Origin: UBA7330 sp965243485
Lineage (GTDB): Bacteria; Bacteroidota; Bacteroidia; Cytophagales; Cyclobacteriaceae
Assembly: GCA_965243485.1 (NCBI GenBank)
Contig: CBDEVP010000001.1
Span: 4,650,001 to 4,714,000 of the forward strand
Reading direction: 5' to 3'
Length of the DNA stretch: 64,000 nucleotides
In this document: positions 33,473-40,725 of the stretch, piece by piece
Position numbering within the stretch: the stretch's first letter is position 1
Layout: the number at the start of each line of letters is the position of its first letter
Translations under genes and position numbers: made by a program
Notes under the pieces: model-generated
Databases searched by the model: none
What the model was told of the DNA's origin: nothing
Seen by the model: only the letters and a program-made list of their open reading frames with translations

Positions 33473-33885
33473 AAGTAGGTTTGGATCTTACCCATAGGAG
33501 CTTTTGACAGCTTAATTCCCCCGGATTTATCGGCCTTCCTAAATTGCACCACAAAGGTTCTTAGGGAAAAGAAATGGGCTGGAGTGAACGGAATGCTTAT
33601 TTCGGCTGGTTTAAAAACAGTCTTTGAATGAATGAGGTTTGGCATGGTCCAAATCCGAATGAATGAAATGTCTGTTTGCGGGCTGGGAGAACCTGTGCAA
33701 TGAAGGCCTGATAAACCCTGCGGTTTACTCCGGGTGAATTAAAGAAGGGCTGGGTTGCCATCGGAAAACAGGCCGAAAATGTGGGATGGCCTAAAAGAAT
33801 GAGAAGAGGTTCTCAGTAAAATAACCACAAGTATACTTTACAAAGAGATTACCAAAGTTTCTTTGATAATGTGTAAATTAAAAGC
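33473..33885. other. gap with probable gene remnants
   Basis: About 410 bp without a supportable gene. A 20-bp stretch at 33773-33792 recurs at 34183-34202 (18 of 20 identical). A minus-strand frame across the region covers the SecB-like gene antisense and looks spurious. Composition suggests decayed coding DNA. Confidence 0.4.
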
Positions 33886-34020
33886 ATGAACCTTTCAGAG
33901 AAAAAGAAGCTAAAAATGCTTAAAGAATCGAGGAGCAAAGAAAAGAATATCAATAAAAGGCTTCAACAATTAAAAGTGGAAGATGAATTTAATCTTCGCA
34001 AGCTTAAAAGTAAGAATTAA
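33886..34020 (+). CDS. possible small basic protein (44 aa)
   Basis: A 44-codon frame starting MNLSEKKKLKMLKESRSKEK is strongly basic, helical and Lys/Arg/Glu-rich. It has an ATG start and sits alone between the TAC-like module and the metallophosphoesterase. It matches no family I know. Such peptides can be chance products of AT-rich DNA. Confidence 0.3.
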   Translation: MNLSEKKKLKMLKESRSKEKNINKRLQQLKVEDEFNLRKLKSKN

Positions 34021-34210
34021 TATTTGAGTGGAGAAAGCCGCTCATTTTTTAATCTTAGCCTAATTTGGAATTATTGTGAATAGGTACTCTTAATATGATC
34101 TGGGTTCCTTTACACTTTTCACTGAATACATTTACAATACCTCCAATTAGAACAGTTCTTCTTTTCGGGTTATTCAGACAATCCGAAAATGCAGGATGGC
34201 CTCTCCTATT

Positions 34211-34999
34211 TTATAGTTTGATGATGGCATCTCTTTGGAACTCTTTGTGTTCATCTCGCTCCAGATACCCGAGCTGATTGGTGCAGAGAAAGGTCTCATT
34301 GATCTTAAACGGCTTCATGTTCCAGTGATTGTGACCATAGATCCAGTAATCTATTTTAAAGTCGAAAAATATTCTCTCCATATCCACATGAAAGGCTTCT
34401 GAAAGATTCGAGCCAAACGAATATTTACATCGGGATGACTTGAATGGGACGTGATGAGTAACCACAACCGTTTTTCCATCGAATGGCTTTGATAATTCTC
34501 GTTCTAGAAAGAGTCTGGAAGAATGGTGACAAGAGTTATGATGCTTAACTTCAAATCGCTCATCCCCATAAACACACTGACGGAAATCATTCATCATCCG
34601 ATTGATATACAAAGTCCTATCCGGACTAACCGCAGTCCATAGCGTTGAAAAAAGGATCCTTAACCCTTCCTTATAAATAGCCTTATTATTGATATAGCTT
34701 ACATTCTTATTTATCTTTTTCTGAAAGGATGGTATCACTTGTTGAACATCAAAAGTCTTGTGATAAAATTCATGATTCCCGGGGATGATATACACCTCCT
34801 TAAATTGTTCTGATATCTTCTCAAAGAAGACATTGTTTAACATCGGTTCGTGGAGATAGGAAACATCCCCTGCCAACACAAGGATCTCCGCTTTTGGAAT
34901 GAATGGATTTCGCCTCATGAAGGCATCATTCACATCAAACTCCAGATGTAGATCGGATGCATATTGTATTTCCATTTCCTTCAATTTATTGTTCTTCAA
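34211..34999 (-). CDS. metallophosphoesterase
   Basis: A 262-residue calcineurin-like phosphoesterase. Metal-ligand blocks appear in order: 'IQYASDLHLEF' (D-x-H), 'ILVLAGDVSYL' (GD), 'YIIPGNHEFYH' (GNHE), 'VVTHHVPF' (H) and 'DYWIYGHNHWN' (GHxH). It is cytosolic, with no signal peptide. The start could be the second Met (MEIQYAS), giving 254 residues with the same domain. Substrate (nucleotide, phosphodiester or protein) cannot be told. It lies in the accessory island upstream of which a T5orf172-type gene is encoded on the same strand 34 bp away, so cotranscription is possible. Confidence 0.9.
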   Translation of the reverse strand: MKNNKLKEMEIQYASDLHLEFDVNDAFMRRNPFIPKAEILVLAGDVSYLHEPMLNNVFFEKISEQFKEVYIIPGNHEFYHKTFDVQQVIPSFQKKINKNVSYINNKAIYKEGLRILFSTLWTAVSPDRTLYINRMMNDFRQCVYGDERFEVKHHNSCHHSSRLFLERELSKPFDGKTVVVTHHVPFKSSRCKYSFGSNLSEAFHVDMERIFFDFKIDYWIYGHNHWNMKPFKINETFLCTNQLGYLERDEHKEFQRDAIIKL

Positions 35000-35033
35000 A
35001 TTTATCCTTTAACATATCAAATAACTGATCATA

Positions 35034-35396
35034 TTAACCATATCTCCGTGACCCGGTCCAATGGTAAGTGGAATAGTGATCCATCTCCTTTTCAACAGCT
35101 CTTCTTGTTTGATAGTAACAATCCACAACATGCTGAATAGGTAAATTGATGACCCATTCATATCTCCCCTTAAATAACCAATTTTTGAGACGCCTGGACA
35201 TGAGTTGTTCCACCAACTCTGCCTGCCATCGTTTTTCAAAATCAAATAACCGGACTACCTGAAACGGCAGATCTGGAAAATCCTTTTTGTATCGTCTTAC
35301 TCTGGCTTTAAAATTTATCGTGATCCCGAATTTTGTGATCCCATTGATATCGATCACATACAATTTAGCTGGTTTGTACCAGGTGCATTCTATCAT
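35034..35396 (-). CDS. T5orf172/MUG113-like (GIY-YIG-related) protein
   Basis: A 120-residue protein. 'LYVIDINGITKFGITINFKARVRR' has the pattern of the T5orf172/MUG113 domain, a GIY-YIG-type nuclease fold, where 'vKiGiT.n...R...y' marks the active site (Lys, Gly-Ile-Thr, Arg). It is followed by 'FEKRWQAELVEQLMSRRL' with the conserved Glu and 'FKGRYEWV'. Such domains occur in phage and mobile-element proteins and act on DNA. It lies 34 bp upstream of the metallophosphoesterase. A nuclease role is plausible but not certain. Confidence 0.65.
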   Translation of the reverse strand: MIECTWYKPAKLYVIDINGITKFGITINFKARVRRYKKDFPDLPFQVVRLFDFEKRWQAELVEQLMSRRLKNWLFKGRYEWVINLPIQHVVDCYYQTRRAVEKEMDHYSTYHWTGSRRYG

Positions 35397-35512
35397 GATT
35401 AGAAGTTTTGGGTGGACATTTTTCCAGGACTTGAATGTGCATTCCCAAAACTTCCGCCTTTCCTTACTAACCCCTCCTATCCTGATTCAGATAACTACCC
35501 TCTAGAAAATCA

Positions 35513-35716
35513 TTACATCCTCATACCATCGCCTCTAGCTCTATCTCTTTTGAGTCGATGAGATTTCCCAAGTTCAAGACCTTTCATAAAAAAGGTTGCA
35601 TACTTAGCACTTGATCTGGAGAACTCCCTTTCGTATTCCCTGGCTTCGTCCGGTGATTCAGTTGCCAGGATGTAACCATGGCTAAAGGCCCGCTTAAATA
35701 ATTCCAGGTCTTCCAT
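35513..35716 (-). CDS. small hypothetical protein (67 aa)
   Basis: A 67-residue basic, helical protein starting MEDLELFKRAFSHGYILAT with a Lys/Arg-rich tail. It lies 2 bp downstream of an excisionase-like gene, which supports its reality. The sequence is not recognised. Such partners of excisionase-like proteins occur in Bacteroidota mobile islands. Confidence 0.55.
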   Translation of the reverse strand: MEDLELFKRAFSHGYILATESPDEAREYEREFSRSSAKYATFFMKGLELGKSHRLKRDRARGDGMRM

Positions 35717-35718
35717 GA

Positions 35719-35994
35719 TTAAAATTTGGATTGTTTGGTTGTTTCCATGTATTCCAATACATCCGATTTCTTGTAAATAATAAGTTTAGAACTCACTTTA
35801 AAGAAAGGTAATTTTCCTTCATTTCGAATTTTTTGCATGGTTGTTGGTGAGGTGATTCGAAGCATCTCCATGGTTTCGGCAATGGTGAGAAAAAGTATTT
35901 TGTCCTGACCAGCATATTTGGGAGCTATTGAATCCAAAGCTCTGCTCATTGTTTTCTCCATCAATTCGTCGGATAAGCAGGTTCGATCAGACAT
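35719..35994 (-). CDS. excisionase-family DNA-binding protein (HTH_17)
   Basis: A 91-residue protein with a winged HTH of the excisionase/MerR-like type at about residues 28-85: 'LFLTIAETMEMLRITSPTTM', then 'QKIRNEGKLPFFKVSSKLII' and 'YKKSDVLEYM'. Proteins of this type help excise or regulate integrative elements in Bacteroidota. It is the first gene of a pair with the 67-residue protein. No integrase gene is in the island, so it may be a relic or regulate a distant element. Confidence 0.85.
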   Translation of the reverse strand: MSDRTCLSDELMEKTMSRALDSIAPKYAGQDKILFLTIAETMEMLRITSPTTMQKIRNEGKLPFFKVSSKLIIYKKSDVLEYMETTKQSKF

Positions 35995-36002
35995 ATGAGA
36001 TT

Positions 36003-36900
36003 TTTATTTCTAAATATAGCAAATACGTCATTCAATTAACCGTGATAGGATGATTCGGAAGGCTCAAACCATGCAATCCAAACGAAATGCCGGTTGCATC
36101 ATACAAGCGGTCCCTCGCTTGTCAAGGTCTAATTTCCGTTATATGAAAAAAGTATTTTTCAGATGCGGAAATTATACCTTGCGTGTCATCTACATTCACT
36201 ATCTTAAATCATAGAAAAACCTAACTCAATTCTGTCCCTAAACCGTTAAGATTAGCGATTAGAAATAGACAAAATACGATCAAGGATTTTTTTAAAAGAA
36301 ATTTTCAATCAGATCTGAAATTTCACCTGGTGGTCTTAATCAATGAATAAAAAGCAATTTTGCGAGAATGGTTTTTTGTGTAAATTTTCGGTTATTGGGG
36401 AGATCGACGAAATGAGAAAGCCGTTATAAAATGATTCATTAAAGAATGAATGAATATGTGAATGATTGAAAGAAATAAATGATTCATTCACTCAAGAAAG
36501 ACCTAATGAATTTATTCATTCATGATTTCTCTATTTCATGATTTTATAAAATATAGATTGATAGCAATTTCGAAAGATTGAAAAATCTATTGCAATACTC
36601 CTACCTTATCTATAACATTCGATCCAACCTACTCTATTTTAAGATCCATGACGTCTTTGTTTTGTAGTGAAGCCTGCGAAACGTAAAGCAAAACCAAGAC
36701 AGTGTTTTAAGCGTGTTCATTACGAAGCTGCGGAGTTTTGAACCGTTTAAAACACGTCTTGCTCCCTCTACGCTGAAGGGGTGCGGGAGGGTTCAGATAG
36801 TAGCCCTTTGAATCTGTATATGTTTTATAGGTTTCTTAAAGTGGTCAATACCCATGAAACCAGTTCATCTACCACTCCATTGTTTAGAAGTTGGATTTTC
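36003..36900. other. 900-bp gene-poor, repeat-rich stretch
   Basis: No gene is supported. It contains a hairpin CAAGCG/CGCTTG (36104-36121). Two copies of the palindromic AATGATTCATT (36430-36440 and 36478-36488) lie in a tract full of ATTCAT/ATGAAT words (36428-36540). Near the right end an inverted repeat GTGTTTTAA (36702-36710) / TTAAAACAC (36747-36755) flanks 36 bp. It resembles the end of a mobile or decayed element rather than ordinary intergenic DNA. Confidence 0.5.
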
Positions 36901-38217
36901 TCATAATGATCTTATTTTAACCCTTAATTGATGATCTCTAAACATTCGGTATCCATAAACAGAGATTAAGAGGAAACAGAAGAATGGGAGAATGAAAGAA
37001 AAATTGACTTCGGACACCGTAAGAATGGTAATATCTGAATATCCCGTACCTCCCATATCAAGGATCATTCCCTGTAAAGAAGGCATGAGTGCACCGCCCA
37101 CAATAGCCATCACCAAACCTGCTGCTCCTATCTTCGACTCATCTTCTGTAAGGTCCTCAAGGGCAATCCCATAAATGGTTGGAAACATCAATGACATGCA
37201 GAATGAGGTCATCACCAGACAATACAAACCGAGGATACCGGTGATAAAGATTGCTCCCAGGGTAAGTAAGGCAGCCAGGGCAGTAAATAGCATAAGCAAC
37301 CGACCGGGCATAATAAATTTTAGCAGGTACGTACAAACAAACCTTCCAACAAAGAACAAGACAAAAGCCACCAGCTGGTAGGTACCGGCAGTCTCTGCAT
37401 TGATACCAATATTTTCCGCATATTGATAAATATATGTCCAGCACATGATCTGAGCTCCCACACAAAGTGCCTGAGCCAGTACTCCCTGAGAGTACCGGGC
37501 CCTTTTTATCAGTGATTTGATGATGGACCAGGTACTCTGCCCCAACACCTTATCTTTCTGTTCCGGCATTTTGCTTACGACGATCAACATCAAGACGCCG
37601 ACCACAAAAAGCCCCAATACGACGTAAGGATCACGGATCACCATCAGATCACTCACAGTGATGGAGGCCTTCACTGTTTCAGGCAGTGATGCAAAATCGA
37701 CATCATCAGACCGAAGATTCCTCAGCACAAACTGCTGTGCCACCAGCAAGCCCAGCAGCAACCCCATCGGATTAAAGGACTGCGCCAGATTTAACCTCTG
37801 TGTAGCGGTCGAAGTATCACCCATGGCCAGGATGTAGGGATTGGCTGTCGTCTCCAGGAAGGCCAAACCAAACGTGAGTATATAAAGGCCGAATAAGAAG
37901 AACACAAACTCTCCGGTAACAGCTGCAGGATAAAATAGCAGTGCCCCGGCAGCATATAGAGATAGCCCTATGATAATTCCCACTTTGTATGAATACTTTC
38001 TAATGAATAATGAAGCCGGTAGGGCCATTGTGAAATAGCCACCATAGAATGCCATTTGTACAAGTGAAGCCTGTAGGTTGTTGAGTTCTAATACTTTTTT
38101 AAATGCTGTGACCATCGGGTCAGTGACAGCATTGGCAAATCCCCAAAGCGCAAATAAGCTAGTAACGAGAATGAAAGGATAGAGGATGTCTTTCGATACA
38201 ATTGGTGATTTTTTCAT
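36901..38217 (-). CDS. fucP: FucP-type L-fucose:H+ symporter
   Basis: A 438-residue major facilitator with about 12 membrane helices. The opening 'LVTSLFALWGFANAVTDPMV' and the stretches 'SLVQMAFYGGYFTMALPASL', 'YILTFGLAFLETTANPYILA' and 'RLNLAQSFNPMGLLLGLLV' align with E. coli FucP. It imports free L-fucose across the inner membrane with protons. It is the last gene of the sugar-oxidation operon, 6 bp downstream of an SDR dehydrogenase. Relatives also carry glucose/galactose or other deoxysugars, so fucose is inferred from the neighbours. Confidence 0.88.
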   Translation of the reverse strand: MKKSPIVSKDILYPFILVTSLFALWGFANAVTDPMVTAFKKVLELNNLQASLVQMAFYGGYFTMALPASLFIRKYSYKVGIIIGLSLYAAGALLFYPAAVTGEFVFFLFGLYILTFGLAFLETTANPYILAMGDTSTATQRLNLAQSFNPMGLLLGLLVAQQFVLRNLRSDDVDFASLPETVKASITVSDLMVIRDPYVVLGLFVVGVLMLIVVSKMPEQKDKVLGQSTWSIIKSLIKRARYSQGVLAQALCVGAQIMCWTYIYQYAENIGINAETAGTYQLVAFVLFFVGRFVCTYLLKFIMPGRLLMLFTALAALLTLGAIFITGILGLYCLVMTSFCMSLMFPTIYGIALEDLTEDESKIGAAGLVMAIVGGALMPSLQGMILDMGGTGYSDITILTVSEVNFSFILPFFCFLLISVYGYRMFRDHQLRVKIRSL

Positions 38218-38223
38218 TTTTGG

Positions 38224-39006
38224 TTAATTAATAGCACGATCCAAATGGACATAACCTCCATCGACAAAAAACCATTGGCCTGTTGTATGAGAGCTCTGGC
38301 TACTGAGTAAAAAGATAGCTGTTGAAGCAATTTCTTTGGCCTGTGTCATCCGCTTCCCCAGTGGTATACGGTTGGTGATCTGTTCAAGTACCCGATCTTT
38401 ATTCCTGGATAAGTTGATCCATTTTTCATATTGGGGTGTCATCACTTCCACCGGCACGATGGCATTTACACGGATGTTGTATTTGGCCAACTCCACGGCC
38501 CATTCCCGGGTGAGGGCCAATTGAGCTCCTTTGCTTCCTGCATAACCAGAGGTATTTCCCTGTCCGGTCAGTGCTGTCTTAGAGCTGATGTTGACAATTG
38601 AAGCTTCTGATTTCTTTAGGGCGGGTAAAGCATAGTGTACCAGGTTATAGTAATGCAGCAGGTTGGTGGATAAAGACTTCTCAAATTCAGCAGGGGATCC
38701 GGATTCCAGTCCAATCCCATCATTTACCCCGGCATTGTTAACGATTCCATCAATGACACCAAATTTTTCCAAAGTCATTTCCACGATGACCTTACACCCT
38801 TCCGGATCTGAAAGGTCTTTGTGTATAAAAAGGCAATCATACCCCTTAGTTTTCAGGTTACTTTCCAGTAGTAAACCTGCTTCATGATCTCTCTCTACAA
38901 AAACCGGGATAGCCCCTTCCTCTGATAAACCGCAACAGATAGACTGGCCTATTCCCCTGCCTCCACCTGTCACGATAATTACTTTATTTTCTAAAAACAG
39001 ATCCAT
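38224..39006 (-). CDS. SDR oxidoreductase, probable L-fucose dehydrogenase
   Basis: A 260-residue classical short-chain dehydrogenase. The cofactor loop is 'VTGGGRGIGQSI'. Catalysis uses Asn in 'IVNNAG', Ser in 'IVNISSKTALTG' and Tyr-x3-Lys in 'YAGSKGAQ'. The 'VNAIVPVEVMTPQYEKWI' segment is like that of bacterial L-fucose dehydrogenases. It would oxidise L-fucose to fuconolactone in the cytosol with NAD(P)+. It is flanked by FucP and a FAH-family hydrolase in the same operon. The sugar assignment is inferred, the enzyme class is sure. Confidence 0.85.
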   Translation of the reverse strand: MDLFLENKVIIVTGGGRGIGQSICCGLSEEGAIPVFVERDHEAGLLLESNLKTKGYDCLFIHKDLSDPEGCKVIVEMTLEKFGVIDGIVNNAGVNDGIGLESGSPAEFEKSLSTNLLHYYNLVHYALPALKKSEASIVNISSKTALTGQGNTSGYAGSKGAQLALTREWAVELAKYNIRVNAIVPVEVMTPQYEKWINLSRNKDRVLEQITNRIPLGKRMTQAKEIASTAIFLLSSQSSHTTGQWFFVDGGYVHLDRAIN

Positions 39007-39024
39007 AATTTTAATTTGCTTGGG

Positions 39025-39870
39025 CTATTTGTAGTTTTTCACATGTTGCTTTGAAGACCCCAGACCTTCGATACCAAGCTCTACCACATCCCCATGTTTT
39101 AAATACCTCTGAGGTTTAAAACCGAAACCAACACCCTCCGGCGTGCCGGTAGATATAATGTCGCCGGGCATCAGGCTCATAAATTCAGAGAGGTGACTGA
39201 TTACCGTGGGGATATCGAAAATGAAATCACTGGTGTTTCCATTCTGAACCAACTCATCGTTTACTTTCAACCATAGAGTGAGGTTGTGAGGATTGGGAAT
39301 ATCCTCCTTTGTCACCAAAAAAGGACCCAGCGGTGCAAAGGTGTCGGCACTCTTGCCCTTAACCCATTGTCCGCCTCTTTCCAGCTGGAAAGCCCGTTCG
39401 CTCACATCATTGTGTACACAGTATCCAGCCACATAATCCATGGCCTTATCTTTGGAGACATAGTTGGCTTTTTTACCAATGATCACTGCCAGTTCTACTT
39501 CCCAATCCGTCTTTTGGCTGTTTTTAGGGATCACAATATCGTCGTATGGTCCGGAGAGGCTTGAGGGTGACTTGAAAAAAACAACTGGTTCCTTCGGCAT
39601 AGCCATCCCACTTTCTTCAGCATGTTTCCGGTAATTCAACCCGATACAGATGATTTTTTCAGGACGATATACCGGGGGTCCATAGACAAGGTCTTCCTCC
39701 ATTTTTCTAAGTTTATTAGATTTGACCAGGTCTACTAACTTTGTCATCATGCCTGAATCAAAAAAATCTCTATCGTAGTCTTTCACATGGTCGCTCACAT
39801 CGAAGAGAGTATTGTCAATACTTACTCCGGGTCGATATGCTCCGTTCCTTTTGTATCTGAATAATTTCAT
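39025..39870 (-). CDS. FAH-family hydrolase (2,4-diketo-3-deoxy-L-fuconate hydrolase-like)
   Basis: A 281-residue fumarylacetoacetate-hydrolase-fold protein. 'IICIGLNYRKHAEE' and 'DWEVELAVIIGKKANYV' supply metal-binding Glu residues. The family block 'DIISTGTPEGVGFG' lies near the C-terminus. Relatives in deoxysugar operons cut 2,4-diketo-3-deoxy-L-fuconate (or -rhamnonate) to pyruvate and lactate. It is encoded between two SDRs, fitting the last step of that oxidative pathway. The rhamnose version would have the same genes, so fucose rests on the FucP and fucosidase context. Confidence 0.87.
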   Translation of the reverse strand: MKLFRYKRNGAYRPGVSIDNTLFDVSDHVKDYDRDFFDSGMMTKLVDLVKSNKLRKMEEDLVYGPPVYRPEKIICIGLNYRKHAEESGMAMPKEPVVFFKSPSSLSGPYDDIVIPKNSQKTDWEVELAVIIGKKANYVSKDKAMDYVAGYCVHNDVSERAFQLERGGQWVKGKSADTFAPLGPFLVTKEDIPNPHNLTLWLKVNDELVQNGNTSDFIFDIPTVISHLSEFMSLMPGDIISTGTPEGVGFGFKPQRYLKHGDVVELGIEGLGSSKQHVKNYK

Positions 39871-39932
39871 GTAGTTCTTTCTTTTTTTATATGTTATATG
39901 GATTCACCCCGAAAGCTACCGGGGCTTTTACC

Positions 39933-40721
39933 TTAGTTATTTAGTGAAACAAAACCACCATCAATTGGGTAGTTTGCTCCTGTTATAAATGCTGCTTCAT
40001 CCGAACATAAATACAAAACCAGGTAGGCTATTTCTTCCGGCTTGCCCATTCTCCCGATGGGTTGTGTGGCAGAAAGTTTCTCAAAAATCTCTTTTTCCTG
40101 TCCGGGGTAATTTTTAGTGATAAAGCCATCCACAAAGGGTGTATGCACTCTACCCGGAGAGATGCAATTGCAGCGGATCCCATATTGGATGTAGTCTTTG
40201 GCAACTGACATGGTCATGGCATACATGGCTCCTTTGCTCATGGAGTAGGCAAACCGATCGGCAATTCCAACCGTAGCTGCAACTGATGACATATTGATGA
40301 TGGAACCGCCATGAGCTTTCATCCTTTTCACACTTTCCTTCATGCAGTTGAAGGCTCCTTTCACATTTACATCGAATATCTTTTGAAAATCTGCATCTGA
40401 TGTTCCTTCGAGGTTTCCTATTTGGGCAATCCCGGCATTATTGACCAGAACATCCAGCTTCGGACCCACCTGGCTGAAAGTGTTTTCCACCTCTTCTACA
40501 TTGGTTATGTCGCATTGAATGAACTGTGCATTCCCCGTATTGGCTTTGATCTCTTTCATCAGTAGGACTCCCGCCTTTTCATCTCTATCGACAATAAATA
40601 CCTGGCCTCCATGCTTAGCCATCTGAATAGAAATAGCTCTTCCTATACCGCTGGCTCCCCCGGTCACCACCACTTTCTTATCCACCAAGTCAAACAGCTT
40701 CTTTTTCTCTAGTTTAATCAT
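39933..40721 (-). CDS. SDR oxidoreductase, probable 2-keto-3-deoxy-L-fuconate dehydrogenase
   Basis: A 262-residue classical SDR from the Met at 40721, which lies 4 bp after the UxaA-family stop. A longer frame to 40811 would overlap that gene by 86 bp and adds only non-homologous residues, so I reject it. Motifs are 'VVVTGGASGIGRAI', 'VNNAGIA', 'IINMSSVAATVG' and 'YSMSKGAMYAMT'. It presumably oxidises the keto-deoxy acid made by the dehydratase to the diketo acid taken by the FAH hydrolase. The family is secure, and the step is inferred from operon order. Confidence 0.87.
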   Translation of the reverse strand: MIKLEKKKLFDLVDKKVVVTGGASGIGRAISIQMAKHGGQVFIVDRDEKAGVLLMKEIKANTGNAQFIQCDITNVEEVENTFSQVGPKLDVLVNNAGIAQIGNLEGTSDADFQKIFDVNVKGAFNCMKESVKRMKAHGGSIINMSSVAATVGIADRFAYSMSKGAMYAMTMSVAKDYIQYGIRCNCISPGRVHTPFVDGFITKNYPGQEKEIFEKLSATQPIGRMGKPEEIAYLVLYLCSDEAAFITGANYPIDGGFVSLNN

Positions 40722-40725
40722 AGTT

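Noticed and set aside
33175..33645. 156-codon minus-strand frame
   Set aside because: Most of it is antisense to the SecB-like gene, and its remaining part covers decayed DNA. No domain is visible.
34095..34277. 60-codon plus-strand frame
   Set aside because: It overlaps the 3' end of the metallophosphoesterase on the opposite strand and has no protein-like conservation pattern.
36400..36560. CRISPR array
   Set aside because: The repeated words are short, irregularly spaced and overlapping, with no repeat-spacer order and no cas genes nearby.
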